DNA from: Gammaproteobacteria bacterium | Lineage (GTDB): Bacteria; Pseudomonadota; Gammaproteobacteria; Pseudomonadales; JAUIET01 | Length of the DNA: 39,372 bases | Direction: 5' to 3' | NCBI GenBank assembly: GCA_030431775.1 | Contig: JAUIHW010000036.1 | Coordinates: 1 to 39,372, forward strand | Shown here: positions 10,617 to 25,938 of the stretch, piece after piece | How the letters are laid out: each line of letters opens with the position of its first letter | Numbering within the stretch: the first letter of the stretch is position 1 | Position numbers and translations under genes: made by a program | Notes under the pieces: model-generated | What the model was told of the DNA's origin: nothing | Databases searched by the model: none | Seen by the model: the letters and a program-made list of their open reading frames with translations, nothing else

Positions 10617-11057
10617 ATGCCGATAGACGTAAAAGAGATTCGTGAGTACCTGCCGCATCGTTACCCCTTTCTACTGATAGATCGGGTGCTTGAGCTGGAA
10701 CCGGGCGAGCGGGTTGTCGCGATTAAAAACGTCAGTGTCAATGAGCCGTTTTTTACCGGCCATTTTCCGCAGCGGCCTATCATGCCAGGAGTCCTTATTA
10801 TTGAGGCAATGGCCCAGGCTTCTGGAATCCTGGGTTTCAAAACTGCAGACAAAAAGCCGTCAGATGGCTCCATTTATTATCTCGTAGGCTGTGATGAGGC
10901 GCGCTTTAAGCGCATGGTTGAGCCGGGTGACCAATTACGACTCGAGGCAAAGGTTGTTTCCGCAAGGCGCGGTATCTGGAAATTCGACTGCAGCGCGACG
11001 GTAGATGGCGACTTGGCAGCCGCCGCGACTATTCTCTGTGCTGATAGACCAGCCTAG
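10617..11057 (+). CDS. fabZ: (3R)-hydroxyacyl-ACP dehydratase FabZ
   Basis: Dehydrates 3-hydroxyacyl-ACP in fatty acid elongation and competes with the Lpx acyltransferases for the same substrate, which is why it sits among lpx genes. It is a hot-dog-fold protein of 146 residues. The catalytic pair is visible as H49 in the [13 protein letters not shown] motif and E63 in [10 protein letters not shown] at 10617 is preceded by TGGAGA at 10603-10608. Spacing and strand fit co-transcription with lpxD and lpxA. Confidence 0.98.
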   Translation: MPIDVKEIREYLPHRYPFLLIDRVLELEPGERVVAIKNVSVNEPFFTGHFPQRPIMPGVLIIEAMAQASGILGFKTADKKPSDGSIYYLVGCDEARFKRMVEPGDQLRLEAKVVSARRGIWKFDCSATVDGDLAAAATILCADRPA

Positions 11058-11071
11058 GGCGGCGAGCGCTG

Positions 11072-11842
11072 ATGATTGATCCTCAAGCCAGAATCGACCC
11101 GTCGGCGGAGGTGGCCGATGATGTTGAAATAGGACCTTGGACCTGGATTGGTCCAGATGTCAGCATTGGGCCCGGGTGTAAGATTGCGTCGCATGTTGTG
11201 GTGCGTGGGCCCACTACGATTGGCAAAAACAACCGCATATTTCAGTTTTCAACGATCGGAGAGGACACTCCTGATTTAAAATATAAAGGTGAAGCAACCC
11301 GCCTTGAAATCGGTGACGATAACATTATTCGTGAGGGGGTAACCATTCACAGAGGAACCGTGCAAGACCGCGGTGCAACCACGGTCGGTAGCCGTAATCT
11401 GTTGATGGCATACGTTCATATCGCCCACGACTGCGTGGTTGGTGATGACATCATCCTGGTGAATAATGCCTCGCTGGCCGGGCATGTCACCGTCGATAAC
11501 TGGGCGATCGTCAGCGGATATGCTCTTATTCATCAATTTTGTAGCATTGGTGCGCATGCCTACGTGGGCATGGCTTCCCACGTGACCAAAGATGTGCCCA
11601 CATACATGCTGGCATACGGTCAGCCAGCTGAGGTAAGAACTTACAACCAGGAAGGACTGCGCAGGCGGGATTTCACCCCGGAATCGATGTTGGCAATAAA
11701 GCGGGCCTTCAAGCTGCTGTATCGACAGGGGCTGAAGTTAGACGAAGCTTTGCTGGAACTGCGCTCGATGGCGGCGTCTGAACCAGTACTGGAAGAACTT
11801 TTGCAATTTATAGAAAACACCAGGCGTGGGATCATCCGGTAA
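11072..11842 (+). CDS. lpxA: UDP-N-acetylglucosamine O-acyltransferase
   Basis: First enzyme of lipid A synthesis: transfers 3-hydroxyacyl from ACP to the 3-OH of UDP-GlcNAc. The first ~180 residues are hexapeptide repeats (for example VEIGPWTWIG, VSIGPGCKIA) that build a trimeric left-handed beta-helix. The catalytic His is in VHIAHDCVVG, H119 by alignment with E. coli His125. The C-terminal helical domain contains GLRRRDFTPE. It has 256 residues. The 3' end overlaps the lpxB start by 17 bases. Confidence 0.98.
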   Translation: MIDPQARIDPSAEVADDVEIGPWTWIGPDVSIGPGCKIASHVVVRGPTTIGKNNRIFQFSTIGEDTPDLKYKGEATRLEIGDDNIIREGVTIHRGTVQDRGATTVGSRNLLMAYVHIAHDCVVGDDIILVNNASLAGHVTVDNWAIVSGYALIHQFCSIGAHAYVGMASHVTKDVPTYMLAYGQPAEVRTYNQEGLRRRDFTPESMLAIKRAFKLLYRQGLKLDEALLELRSMAASEPVLEELLQFIENTRRGIIR

Positions 11843-13007
11843 GCTTATCGCGATTCTGGCTGGCGAGGCATCGGGTGATTTGCTGGGTGGAGAGCTGATT
11901 CGCGCTCTGCGGACACACGACGACCAGCTTACCTTTGTTGGCATTGGCGGACCGGCAATGCAGGCTGCTGGTTTGCAATCCGATGTCGACATGGAACGGT
12001 TGTCGGTCATGGGCTTGTTTGAGCCTTTGAAACGTTTGCCCGAGCTCTTGAGAATTAAATCCGCTTTTGTCGAGAAGTGCCGGGTAATGCAACCGGATGT
12101 TTTTATTGGCATCGATTCCCCCGATTTCAATTTACGGATTGCTCGCGAATTGCATGCCAGTGGAATTCCAACAGTCCATTACGTCAGCCCCAGCGTCTGG
12201 GCCTGGCGGCAAAAGCGCGTGGAAAAAATCCGCCAGTGTATTGATTTGATGCTGACATTATTTCCCTTTGAGGAACCTTTCTATCGCCAGCACAAGGTGT
12301 CGGTCAAGTTTGTTGGGCATCCGCTGGCGGACCAATTGCCGCTAGAGGCCGACCAGAACAAGTATCGGCAGAGCCTGCAGCTTGATCACAAGCAAACCTG
12401 TGTAGCTGTTTTGCCCGGTAGCCGGCGCGGGGAGGTGGGTCGTATGCTGCCACTGTTCCTACGGACGGTTCAGTGGCTTGAGCACAAACGCAATGACATT
12501 CACTATCTGATCCCGGCGGCGAACCCCGCCATTCGCGAGCTGATTGAGAAGCAGCTGGAAAAACACGCGGTCGCCGCAACAGTGACCGTGCTGGATGGCT
12601 GTTCGCAGGCGGTGATGGGTGCATCCGATGCGGTGCTGCTCGCTTCGGGCACCAGCACCCTGGAAGCATTGCTGCTAAAACGTCCGATGGTCATGGCGTA
12701 CAAGCTGAGCTGGCTGACGCATGCCATTGTCCGTCACATGGTAAAGCTGCCTTATTTTGCCTTGCCAAATCTACTGGCTGGCGAAAAAATCGTCCCGGAA
12801 TTCATTCAGCAAGATGCGCAACCCGCGGCCCTCGGGAGCGCGTTGCTGCTGGAGTTGGATGACTCGGTGCACCGTACCGAACAGCAGCAGCGATTTCTTT
12901 CGATTCATCAACAGTTGCGCCAGGGCGCCAGCACATCGGCGGCCAGCGCTGTTATGGCATTACTGCGGGAAAAAACTGTACTTCCGGATGAGCATGCAGC
13001 AGGTTGA
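11826..13007 (+). CDS. lpxB: Lipid A disaccharide synthase
   Basis: GT19 glycosyltransferase that joins lipid X and UDP-2,3-diacylglucosamine into the tetra-acyl disaccharide of lipid A; membrane-associated in the cytoplasm. Visible motifs are the N-terminal [47 protein letters not shown] and [10 protein letters not shown]. The start is GTG at 11826, inside the last codons of lpxA; this gives 393 residues, close to the usual length. The 3' end overlaps rnhB. Confidence 0.97.
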   Translation: MGSSGKLIAILAGEASGDLLGGELIRALRTHDDQLTFVGIGGPAMQAAGLQSDVDMERLSVMGLFEPLKRLPELLRIKSAFVEKCRVMQPDVFIGIDSPDFNLRIARELHASGIPTVHYVSPSVWAWRQKRVEKIRQCIDLMLTLFPFEEPFYRQHKVSVKFVGHPLADQLPLEADQNKYRQSLQLDHKQTCVAVLPGSRRGEVGRMLPLFLRTVQWLEHKRNDIHYLIPAANPAIRELIEKQLEKHAVAATVTVLDGCSQAVMGASDAVLLASGTSTLEALLLKRPMVMAYKLSWLTHAIVRHMVKLPYFALPNLLAGEKIVPEFIQQDAQPAALGSALLLELDDSVHRTEQQQRFLSIHQQLRQGASTSAASAVMALLREKTVLPDEHAAG

Positions 13008-13614
13008 GCTGGACTACTTGAACGGGCACAGTGGCGTGGTTGCTGGTGTCGATGAAGTGGGGCGTGGCCCATTAGCAGGTGATGTTTATGCGGCTGCCGT
13101 TATACTGGACCCGAAACGGCCCATTTCCGGGCTGGCGGATTCCAAGAAACTCAGCCCCCAGCGCCGGGAAAACCTGTATGCCGCCGTTACCGAGAATGCC
13201 ACTGCTTGGGCGATTGCCAGAGCCACTGTCGCCGAGATCGACCGCTTCAATATTTTACAGGCATCCTTGTTGGCGATGCAGCGAGCGATGGAAATGCTCA
13301 AGGTCCCGGTAGACCTGGTGCTCGTCGATGGTAATCGCCTGCCAGTCTGGCCTTATCGCTCTGAGGCGGTCGTCGGGGGTGATTCAAAAGTGGCGGGAAT
13401 TGCTGCTGCATCAATACTGGCGAAGGTGGCACGTGACCGGGCCATGCTGGACTTACATGCTGAGTTTCCTCAATATGGTCTTGACAGGCATAAGGGCTAC
13501 CCGACTAAATACCATCTGGAACAGCTGGCCAGGCATGGCCCTGCCTCAATTCACCGCAAGAGCTTCGGCCCAGTAAAAAAAGCGTTGTTGCAACGACAGT
13601 CAACAGCAGGATAA
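12988..13614 (+). CDS. rnhB: Ribonuclease HII
   Basis: Removes ribonucleotides and RNA from RNA-DNA hybrids. The family's first catalytic stretch is [13 protein letters not shown], with the Asp and Glu of the DEDD site. Further motifs are [32 protein letters not shown] (with the GDxK signature) and HKGYPTKYH. The frame stays open far upstream inside lpxB, but the family N terminus corresponds to ATG 12988 (or 12994), giving about 208 residues and a 20-base overlap with lpxB. lpxB-rnhB-dnaE is the common proteobacterial order. Confidence 0.96.
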   Translation: MSMQQVELDYLNGHSGVVAGVDEVGRGPLAGDVYAAAVILDPKRPISGLADSKKLSPQRRENLYAAVTENATAWAIARATVAEIDRFNILQASLLAMQRAMEMLKVPVDLVLVDGNRLPVWPYRSEAVVGGDSKVAGIAAASILAKVARDRAMLDLHAEFPQYGLDRHKGYPTKYHLEQLARHGPASIHRKSFGPVKKALLQRQSTAG

Positions 13615-13621
13615 TTCCAAA

Positions 13622-16600
13622 ATGTTCGTTCACTTGCGGGTACATTCCGAATATTCACTGATCGACGGCTTGGTCCGTATCAAGGAGCTTGCCAAACGCA
13701 CTGCCGAACTCGGTATGCCAGCGGTCGCGCTGAGCGACCGCTTTAATCTGTATGCTCTGGTCAAGTTTGTCAGGGCTTGTCAGCAGCTGGGTATCAAGCC
13801 GGTCTGTGCTTGTGACTTGTTGGTTGTTGACGACGATAAAGCAGAGCAGGATCCTGAGTCAGCGACTCTGCTTAGCCTGTTTGTGATGGATGCTCAGGGC
13901 TACAAGAACCTGACCGAACTTATATCCATGGCGCATCTCCAAGGCCAGCGGCGCAACACAATGGCCGTTCGTCGCAGCTGGGTTGTTGAGCGTTCTGCCG
14001 GGCTAATTGCACTTTCAGGTGGTCGGGAAGGGGACGTCGGAAAGGCCTTGCTCGGTGGTCGCAACGAGGAAGCGGAGCAGCGACTTCAGGACTGGATGCG
14101 CTGCTTTGAACAGCGGTTTTATATCGAATTGCAGCGCACCGGGCGTGCGAATGAAGACAGCTATCTGCACGCGGCGGTTGCGTTGGCTGACCGCTTCTCC
14201 TGTCCGCTGGTAGCGACAAACGACGTTCGTTTTCTCGATGCGGAACAATTTGAGGCGCATGAAGCCAGAGTTTGTATTCACGAAGGGCGCACTCTGGACG
14301 ATCCCAGGCGACCGCGTCTGTACAGTGATGAACAGTTCTTACGCAGCCCGGAGCAAATGCAGGAGTTGTTCTCCGATTTGCCGGATGCAATTGCTAACAG
14401 TGTGGCAATTGCGCAGCGCTGCAATCTCGACCTTGAACTGGGCACTTATTATCTTCCAGACTACCCGATTCCTGAAGGCCTGACCCTTGAGGAATTTTTC
14501 CGAAAGGAGGCAAGACGTGGTCTGGATGAGCGGTTTGCTGATCTGTTGCTACAGAACCCCCGGCTGGAATCCCGTCGCCAGGAGTATATCGATCGCTTGC
14601 ACTTTGAGCTCGACGTTATTATTCAAATGGGGTTCCCAGGGTATTTTCTCATTGTCATGGATTTTATCCGCTGGGCGAAACAACAGGGTGTGCCGGTGGG
14701 CCCTGGTCGAGGGTCAGGTGCCGGGTCCATTGTCGCCTATGCGCTGCAGATCACTGATCTGGACCCGCTGGCTTACGACCTGCTGTTTGAGCGCTTTCTC
14801 AACCCAGAGCGTGTCTCGATGCCGGATTTCGACGTGGACTTTTGCATGGACCGCCGGGATGAGGTGATTTCCTATGTGGCGGACCGCTACGGCCGTGACG
14901 CAGTTTCACAGATCATTACCTTTGGCACCATGGCGGCTAAAGCCGTTGTCCGAGACGTTGCCAGAGTGCAGGGCAAACCTTATGGGCTGGCTGACAAGCT
15001 CTCAAAAATGATTCCGTTTGAAGTGGGCATGACGCTTGATAAGGCGATGAGTCAGGAGCAGGCTCTTCAGGAGTTTGTCAGCGCCAATGATGAAGTCTCG
15101 GAAATTATGGACATGGCCTTCCAATTGGAAGGTGTTGCCAGGAATGTAGGCAAGCACGCTGGTGGAGTAGTCATAGCACCGACCAAGCTTACCGATTTTG
15201 CGCCCCTGTATTGTGATGAGTCGGGAGCTGGTTTGGTCACCCAGTTCGACAAAGACGACGTCGAATCGGTCGGCCTGGTGAAGTTTGACTTCCTTGGTTT
15301 GCGCACCTTGACGATTATTGACTGGGCATTGAAGCTGATTGCCAAGCGTAATGTACAGGTTGATATCAACGCGATACCGCTGGCCGATGAGGCCAGCTTC
15401 AGGCTGTTGCAATCTGCGGAAACAACAGCGGTGTTTCAGCTTGAATCGAGAGGCATGAAAGACCTGATTGCGCGGCTGCAGCCCAGCAATTTTGAGGACA
15501 TTATCGCACTGGTGGCCTTGTTCAGGCCCGGCCCTCTGCAGTCCGGTATGGTTGATGATTTCATCAACCGCAAGCACGGCCGGGCCCAGGTGGTCTATGA
15601 TCATCCGTCACTTGAGCCGATACTGAAAAACACTTATGGGGTTATTCTGTATCAGGAGCAGGTGATGCAGATTGCTCAGGTCATGGCGAAGTACTCATTG
15701 GGTCAGGCGGATGTATTACGCCGGGCTATGGGAAAGAAAAAGCCGGAAGAAATGGCCCGTCAGAAACAGATTTTTTGTGACGGCGCCCAGGCAAACGGTA
15801 TCGACGTGGCCCTTGCGACTCATGTGTTTGACTTGATGGAGAAGTTTGCCGGCTACGGTTTCAACAAATCACACTCCGCCGCCTATGCGCTGGTGTCCTA
15901 CCAGACGGCGTGGCTCAAATGTCATTATCCGGCCGAATTCATGGCCGCAGTGTTATCGGCTGATATGCAGAATACCGATAAGGTTGTATTGCTGATCGAA
16001 GAATGCCGGCGCATGCAACTCGAGCTGATCATGCCAGATATCAATTTGGGCCGGTTCGAGTTTACGGTCGATGAACAACTGCGAATCGTTTATGGCCTGG
16101 GTGCTGTAAAAGGCCTGGGCGAAGGGCCAATCAGTAACATATTGGCGGCGCGTGAACAGGGGGTATTCTGCGACCTGTTTGATTTTTGCAGGCGGACCGA
16201 CGGGCGCAAGGTTAACCGCCGGGCGATAGAGGCATTAATTCGGTGTGGGGCTTTTGACAGTCTCGGAGAAAAGCGCTCTGTACTAATGGCGGCTGTCGAT
16301 GACGCGATGAAAGCAGCTGATCAGGAGAGCCGTAACCTCGATGCTGGTATTAATGACATGTTCAGTGCGCTGGACTCGACTGCAGAAGACCCCTACAGCA
16401 AGTACCAGTCCGTGAAGCCCTGGCGTAAGCGCGATGTGCTGGACGGTGAGAAAGACACGCTTGGCCTGTACTTGAGTGGTCACCCCATTGATGAGTACGA
16501 AGCCGAGCTGGCGGCGTATAAGTCGGTGCGGATAGCCGATGTTGGAGCGGACAGCAAGCCCCAGAAAGTGGTGGGTTTGCTGGTGGCTCAGCGCACCATG

Positions 16601-17065
16601 CGCAGTAAAAAGGGCGATACCATTGCCTTTTTGACTCTGGATGACCGGACTGCCCGAATCGAAGTGTCGGTATTTGCCGACCTGTATCAGAATGTTCGTG
16701 ATTTGCTGGTTAAAGACGCACTGCTGTGCATCGAGGGCGTGGTCAGCATCGATGACTACAACGACAGCTACAAGATGCGCGCCAAGTCTGTTTGCACGCT
16801 GGTGGATGCACGGCAATCCTACGCGCAGGCGGTGTGTATCAGTCTGTGCGCCGAACAAATGCAGGAAGACTGTGTTTTGCAGTTGCGCAGCGTGCTGGAT
16901 CAGGCGGAAAAAGGCAGTGTGCCGGTCGCCATTGAGTATCAATCACCACAGGCTAGCGCGCGAGTAAAGTTAGATCGAGAGTGGGCGATTCGGCCCAGCG
17001 ATGAAGTCATACAAAGCCTGCGCAGCCGTTACGGGTCAGACAACGTACAGTTGGAATTTGCCTGA
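13622..17065 (+). CDS. dnaE: DNA polymerase III alpha subunit
   Basis: Replicative polymerase subunit of the holoenzyme. At 1147 residues it is close to E. coli DnaE (1160). The order is an N-terminal PHP domain starting FVHLRVHSEYSLIDGL, then palm/fingers, then the tandem HhH region and a C-terminal OB fold near residues 980-1060. The three catalytic aspartates can be placed: D404 and D406 in PDFDVDFCMDRR and D556 in VKFDFLGLRTL. Other landmarks are GPGRGSGAGSIVAY and NKSHSAAYALVSYQTAWLK. ATG at 13622 has an AGGA about 12 bases upstream. It follows rnhB by seven bases. Confidence 0.98.
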   Translation: MFVHLRVHSEYSLIDGLVRIKELAKRTAELGMPAVALSDRFNLYALVKFVRACQQLGIKPVCACDLLVVDDDKAEQDPESATLLSLFVMDAQGYKNLTELISMAHLQGQRRNTMAVRRSWVVERSAGLIALSGGREGDVGKALLGGRNEEAEQRLQDWMRCFEQRFYIELQRTGRANEDSYLHAAVALADRFSCPLVATNDVRFLDAEQFEAHEARVCIHEGRTLDDPRRPRLYSDEQFLRSPEQMQELFSDLPDAIANSVAIAQRCNLDLELGTYYLPDYPIPEGLTLEEFFRKEARRGLDERFADLLLQNPRLESRRQEYIDRLHFELDVIIQMGFPGYFLIVMDFIRWAKQQGVPVGPGRGSGAGSIVAYALQITDLDPLAYDLLFERFLNPERVSMPDFDVDFCMDRRDEVISYVADRYGRDAVSQIITFGTMAAKAVVRDVARVQGKPYGLADKLSKMIPFEVGMTLDKAMSQEQALQEFVSANDEVSEIMDMAFQLEGVARNVGKHAGGVVIAPTKLTDFAPLYCDESGAGLVTQFDKDDVESVGLVKFDFLGLRTLTIIDWALKLIAKRNVQVDINAIPLADEASFRLLQSAETTAVFQLESRGMKDLIARLQPSNFEDIIALVALFRPGPLQSGMVDDFINRKHGRAQVVYDHPSLEPILKNTYGVILYQEQVMQIAQVMAKYSLGQADVLRRAMGKKKPEEMARQKQIFCDGAQANGIDVALATHVFDLMEKFAGYGFNKSHSAAYALVSYQTAWLKCHYPAEFMAAVLSADMQNTDKVVLLIEECRRMQLELIMPDINLGRFEFTVDEQLRIVYGLGAVKGLGEGPISNILAAREQGVFCDLFDFCRRTDGRKVNRRAIEALIRCGAFDSLGEKRSVLMAAVDDAMKAADQESRNLDAGINDMFSALDSTAEDPYSKYQSVKPWRKRDVLDGEKDTLGLYLSGHPIDEYEAELAAYKSVRIADVGADSKPQKVVGLLVAQRTMRSKKGDTIAFLTLDDRTARIEVSVFADLYQNVRDLLVKDALLCIEGVVSIDDYNDSYKMRAKSVCTLVDARQSYAQAVCISLCAEQMQEDCVLQLRSVLDQAEKGSVPVAIEYQSPQASARVKLDREWAIRPSDEVIQSLRSRYGSDNVQLEFA

Positions 17066-17140
17066 CTTTTCAACTCTTCCCCCAAAGACAGGCTGCAAAT
17101 ACGGTAAACTAAGGCCTTTGAGCCTGGCTTGAGTCTACTT

Positions 17141-18084
17141 ATGAACCCAAATTATCTTGATTTTGAACAACCCATCGCAGAGCTTGAGGTCAAGATTGAA
17201 GAGCTGAGTAATGTCAGTAGTAACGGCGATGTTAACCTGGGTGAAGAAGTGCAGCGTCTGCAGGCAAAGAGCGCGAAACTGACCGAAAAAATCTATGCAA
17301 ATCTTAAACCCTGGGACATTGTCCGAGTCGCAAGACACCCGCTACGGCCTTACAGCCGTGATTATATCGACCGCATGTTCACCGAATTTGATGAATTACA
17401 CGGTGACCGCCAGTTTGGAGATGACCGCTCGATTATTGGTGGAATAGCACGTTTTCACGATCAGCCCGTTGTTGTTATCGGGCAGGAGAAGGGTAGAGGC
17501 GTCAATGAGAAAGTCGCGCGTAATTTTGGTATGCCCAAACCGGAGGGGTACCGAAAAGCGAAAAGACTGATGGAACTGGCCGAGCGCTTCAGTCTGCCTG
17601 TGATGACCTTCATCGATACACCGGGAGCCTATCCCGGCATTGACTCAGAAGAGCGTGGCATCAGTGAAGCCATCGCGCGCAATCTGGCGGTCATGTCGCA
17701 CCTTGAGACCCCAATTCTGTGCAGCGTTATCGGCGAGGGTAGCTCGGGAGGAGCCCTGGGGATTGGTGTTGGTGACCACCTGTGTATGCTGCAGTACTCC
17801 ACCTATTTTGTGATCTCTCCTGAGGGCTGTGCGAATATTATTTGGAAAACATCGGAAAAAGCGCCCGAAGCCGCCGAGGCCATGGGGCTGACTTCCAAGG
17901 TGCTGACAGATCTTGGTATTGTTGATGCCATGATCGAAGAACCGCTTGGCGGTGCGCACCGCGACGCCGATACAACCGCGGAGAAACTCAGCGAGCATTT
18001 GGCACAGCGGCTGGATGAACTGAAGGCACTGTCGACGGAAGAATTGCTGGCTCGCCGCTACCAACGCCTGATGGCTATTGGCAA

Positions 18085-18088
<4 letters not shown>
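17141..18088 (+). CDS. accA: Acetyl-CoA carboxylase carboxyltransferase alpha subunit
   Basis: With AccD (not in this window) it transfers the carboxyl group from carboxybiotin to acetyl-CoA to give malonyl-CoA. The N terminus [15 protein letters not shown] is typical. Crotonase-fold signatures are [47 protein letters not shown] and [13 protein letters not shown] use ATG 17141; the frame also has a TTG at 17129 that would add four residues. It has 315 residues. A 75-base gap separates it from dnaE, so a separate promoter is possible, but no convincing -35/-10 pair was found. The stop overlaps the tilS start. Confidence 0.97.
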
Positions 18089-21145
<3,057 letters not shown>

Positions 21146-21176
21146 TGACGCGCAGGATATCTAAGAGAGGGAGTTT

Positions 21177-22016
21177 ATGGAAAGTATATCGATAGCCGAA
21201 ATGACGGTCGCCAATGATCAGCCTCTGGTGCTGTTCGGTGGTATGAACGTACTGGAGTCTGCGGAGCTGGCTGCAGAAATTGCCGGGCATTACGTGGAAG
21301 TCTGTAAGAGCTTACAGATTCCTTACGTCTTCAAAGCCTCCTTCGACAAGGCCAACCGCTCTTCAATGCATTCTTTTCGGGGGCCGGGGCTAAGCCGAGG
21401 CTTGCAGATACTGGCGGATATCAAGGCCCGCTTCAATGTTCCGGTCATTACCGATGTGCACGAACCGGCGCAGGCGGCCGCGGTTGCCGAAGTGGCTGAC
21501 GTCATTCAGCTGCCAGCGTTTCTGTCACGGCAAACCGACCTGGTGGTAGCCATGGCGAAAACCGGCCGGCCGATCAATGTGAAAAAGGCGCAATTTCTCG
21601 CGCCGCATGAAATGCGGCATATTATTAATAAGTGCCGGGAGGCTGGTAATTCCCGGATCCTGCTCTGCGAGCGTGGCACGATGTTCGGTTACAACAACCT
21701 CGTGGTGGATACTCTCGGTTTCGGTATCATGAAGCGGCTGGGTTGCCCGGTAATATTTGATGTGACCCACGCTTTACAAATGCCCGGTGGGCGTGCAGAT
21801 TCCGCGGATGGGCGACGTGCCGCCGTGTTCGAGCTTGCCAAGGCAGGCATATCGCAGGGGCTGGCGGGCTTGTTCCTGGAAGCGCACCCGGATCCGGAAC
21901 AGGCAAAATGCGACGGGCCCTGTGCATTGCCCCTGGCCAAATTGGAGCCCTTTTTGCGCCAGCTGAAAGCACTGGACGAATTGGTAAAGAATTTCGAAGA
22001 ATTGGTAATCGATTAA
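21177..22016 (+). CDS. kdsA: 3-deoxy-8-phosphooctulonate synthase (Kdo-8-P synthase)
   Basis: Condenses phosphoenolpyruvate with arabinose 5-phosphate to form Kdo-8-phosphate for the LPS inner core. The neighbouring enolase makes PEP. Motifs include [52 protein letters not shown] and [11 protein letters not shown]. It has 279 residues, typical. ATG at 21177 follows a strong purine-rich ribosome site (AGAGAGGGA, 21164-21172). The pyrG-kdsA-eno order is as in pseudomonads. Confidence 0.97.
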   Translation: MESISIAEMTVANDQPLVLFGGMNVLESAELAAEIAGHYVEVCKSLQIPYVFKASFDKANRSSMHSFRGPGLSRGLQILADIKARFNVPVITDVHEPAQAAAVAEVADVIQLPAFLSRQTDLVVAMAKTGRPINVKKAQFLAPHEMRHIINKCREAGNSRILLCERGTMFGYNNLVVDTLGFGIMKRLGCPVIFDVTHALQMPGGRADSADGRRAAVFELAKAGISQGLAGLFLEAHPDPEQAKCDGPCALPLAKLEPFLRQLKALDELVKNFEELVID

Positions 22017-23595
<1,579 letters not shown>

Positions 23596-23601
23596 GCGAT
23601 A

Positions 23602-24315
23602 GTGCGCTGGCAGTCCTGTCGTTGGGCGGTCGTTCCTGCGGCTGGCGCCGGCACTCGTTTTGGTGGCAGTATTGCTAAACAATACCAGGATCTTGGCGGC
23701 CGGTCGGTCATTGATCAGACGCTAAGCCGCTTATTCGAATTCGCTCCCGATTTGACTGTGGTGGTAGTGCTGGCTAAAGATGATCGGGACTGGTGCCGGC
23801 AGGAATACGCGGCTGACTCCAGAGTCAAACTGTGCTGTGGTGGCGCCGAGCGGGCCGATTCCGTGTTGGCCGGTTTGCGCTTGCTGGCTGAGGACGCAAA
23901 GGACGATGACTGGGTGCTGGTGCACGATGCAGCGCGTCCTTGTGTTAAACCCGTCGATATTGCTGCACTATTGCGTACCATTCAGGAAAGCCCGATTGGT
24001 GGCCTGCTGGCCTGTCCTGTGGTGGACACGATTAAACACTCTGATGACCAGGGAGCCGTTCAAAGTACTTTGGACAGGAGTCGACTGTATACCGCCCAGA
24101 CTCCGCAGATGTTTCGTTTCCGTCTACTGCTGGACTCACTGCAGCTGGCACTGCAGGCCGGTGCATTGGTGACCGACGAATCCTCCGCCCTCGAGTACTG
24201 TGGCTACCAACCGCTACTGCAGCCCGGTAGCCGCAGCAATATCAAAATCACTTCGAAGGAAGATCTTATGCTCGCTGAAATGGTGGTTGCTGCGCAGTCG
24301 GGTGTGAACGCATGA
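23602..24315 (+). CDS. ispD: 2-C-methyl-D-erythritol 4-phosphate cytidylyltransferase
   Basis: Third MEP-pathway step: forms CDP-methylerythritol from MEP and CTP. Nucleotidyltransferase features are [50 protein letters not shown] and [11 protein letters not shown]. It has 237 residues from GTG 23602. The stop overlaps the ispF ATG (ATGA at 24312-24315). CTP comes from the nearby pyrG product. Confidence 0.97.
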   Translation: MRWQSCRWAVVPAAGAGTRFGGSIAKQYQDLGGRSVIDQTLSRLFEFAPDLTVVVVLAKDDRDWCRQEYAADSRVKLCCGGAERADSVLAGLRLLAEDAKDDDWVLVHDAARPCVKPVDIAALLRTIQESPIGGLLACPVVDTIKHSDDQGAVQSTLDRSRLYTAQTPQMFRFRLLLDSLQLALQAGALVTDESSALEYCGYQPLLQPGSRSNIKITSKEDLMLAEMVVAAQSGVNA

Positions 24316-24788
24316 TCCGAATCGGCCACGGTTTTGATGTACACGCCTTCGGCCCAGGTGATTTTGTGGTGCTTGGCGGCGTCAAAATTCCCTATGAACG
24401 AGGAGTGGTCGCGCATTCTGATGGTGATGTGGTTTTGCATGCCCTGTGCGATGCTCTGTTGGGGGCTGCGGGCTTGGGCGATATTGGCGAGCACTTCCCC
24501 GACTCCGACGCTGCTTTACAGGGGGTGAACAGTGCGGAGTTGCTTGGCCAGTGCCTGGCCGAGGTGGCTCGGCATGGTTACCAATTCGGAAACGCCGATA
24601 TTACCCTGGTGGCGCAACAGCCTAAGGTTCAGGCGCACAAGCCGGCTATGCGCGAAGCAATAGCGCGTTTGCTGAATTGCCCGGAATCGGCGGTTAATAT
24701 TAAGGCGACCACTACTGAAAAGCTCGGATATCTCGGTCGGGCGGAAGGGCTGGCCGCGCACGCCGTTGTGCTTCTGACTTCCAAGTAG
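24312..24788 (+). CDS. ispF: 2-C-methyl-D-erythritol 2,4-cyclodiphosphate synthase
   Basis: Fifth MEP-pathway step: cyclises CDP-ME 2-phosphate with release of CMP; a trimeric zinc enzyme. The metal ligands are visible as D9 and H11 in [13 protein letters not shown], and the third His in [10 protein letters not shown]. The segments [10 protein letters not shown] and [17 protein letters not shown] are conserved. It has 158 residues. ispE, which acts between ispD and ispF, is not in the window. Confidence 0.98.
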   Translation: MIRIGHGFDVHAFGPGDFVVLGGVKIPYERGVVAHSDGDVVLHALCDALLGAAGLGDIGEHFPDSDAALQGVNSAELLGQCLAEVARHGYQFGNADITLVAQQPKVQAHKPAMREAIARLLNCPESAVNIKATTTEKLGYLGRAEGLAAHAVVLLTSK

Positions 24789-24792
24789 GCTG

Positions 24793-25890
24793 GTGGCGAT
24801 CACAACTGACAGCTTGCCCTGGGCGCACGGTGGCGCCGTGGGAAACGCCTTGCTCAAGGCGCAGGACACTGACTTTGTCGTTGAGGAGTTGCTCGGCTTC
24901 GACCTGGCCGGACATGGCGAACATGTTTGCCTGTGGGTGGAGAAGTCGGCTGTCAATACCCAGCATATTGTTAAGCGTCTGCAGGACATCAGTGGCGCAA
25001 GTCCAGTGCAGATTGGATATTGTGGCCTCAAAGATCGCCGCGCCGTTTGCCGTCAATGGTTCAGTGTCCACAGTCTCCCTGGCCGGGAAGCGGACTGGTC
25101 AAGATTGGAAGAAGGTGGCGAGGTGAAGATTTTGCGAATTGCCCGGCACAATCGCAAACTGCGCATCGGCAGTCATCAAGGCAACCGTTTCGAACTTCGC
25201 TTGCAACAGGTAAGCGCTGATCAGAGCCTGTTGGAGCACCGTTTGCGCAGCGTACGCGAGCGAGGTTTTCCAAACTACTTTGGCGCGCAACGATTCGGGC
25301 ACAACGATGACAACCTGGAAAATGCGCGGGCCATGTTTGATCGAATAGCCGCGTCGCCTTCCAGACGGCGCCTGAAGCCGCGAGGACGCGATAAACTGCT
25401 GCTGTCGGCGGTCCGCTCCCAATTGTTTAATCAGGTGCTGGCTGCTCGGGTGCAAATGGCTTCCTGGAACGATGCCATGGGTGGCGAGTTGTACCAGTTT
25501 GATGACGGCAACACGCTCTTTCAGGATACCTTGGATGAGACCCTAAAGCAGCGCATAGTCTGTGGGGAGGTTCACCCTACTGGGCCACTGGAGGGCGCTG
25601 GGGGGATGCAGCCGGACGGAGAGGTGCTGGAACTGGAGCGGAAAATTGTCGATGGCTTCCCCCAGTTTCGTGATGGCATTGCTCGCTTTGGTATGCGCTC
25701 GGGGCGCCGGGCGCTGCGCGCCTTGCCCCGGGATATGCAATGGGAGTTCAGTGACCAACAGCTGCTATTGAGCTTCAGTTTGCGAAGCGGCAGTTATGCC
25801 ACCAGCCTGATACGTGAAATTGTGCAAACAACTGTGCCGCGCAATCTGGCCACCACGCAGTATAATTCTGCAGCGCCCGGGTTGCCGTGA
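24793..25890 (+). CDS. truD: tRNA pseudouridine(13) synthase TruD
   Basis: Makes pseudouridine 13 in tRNA-Glu. The catalytic Asp is D81 in IGYCGLKDRRAV; the NYFGAQRFG motif follows the S/T-rich basic stretch, and the TRUD insertion domain occupies roughly residues 155-300. The C-terminal signature SGSYATSLIREI is present. It has 365 residues from GTG 24793, slightly longer than E. coli TruD (349). In most relatives surE follows directly; here the next 48 bases lead into pcm. Confidence 0.96.
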   Translation: MAITTDSLPWAHGGAVGNALLKAQDTDFVVEELLGFDLAGHGEHVCLWVEKSAVNTQHIVKRLQDISGASPVQIGYCGLKDRRAVCRQWFSVHSLPGREADWSRLEEGGEVKILRIARHNRKLRIGSHQGNRFELRLQQVSADQSLLEHRLRSVRERGFPNYFGAQRFGHNDDNLENARAMFDRIAASPSRRRLKPRGRDKLLLSAVRSQLFNQVLAARVQMASWNDAMGGELYQFDDGNTLFQDTLDETLKQRIVCGEVHPTGPLEGAGGMQPDGEVLELERKIVDGFPQFRDGIARFGMRSGRRALRALPRDMQWEFSDQQLLLSFSLRSGSYATSLIREIVQTTVPRNLATTQYNSAAPGLP

Positions 25891-25938
25891 ATGACGGCTT
25901 CGGTTTCAGCGCGATTTAAACAGTGATAAGGAAACTGA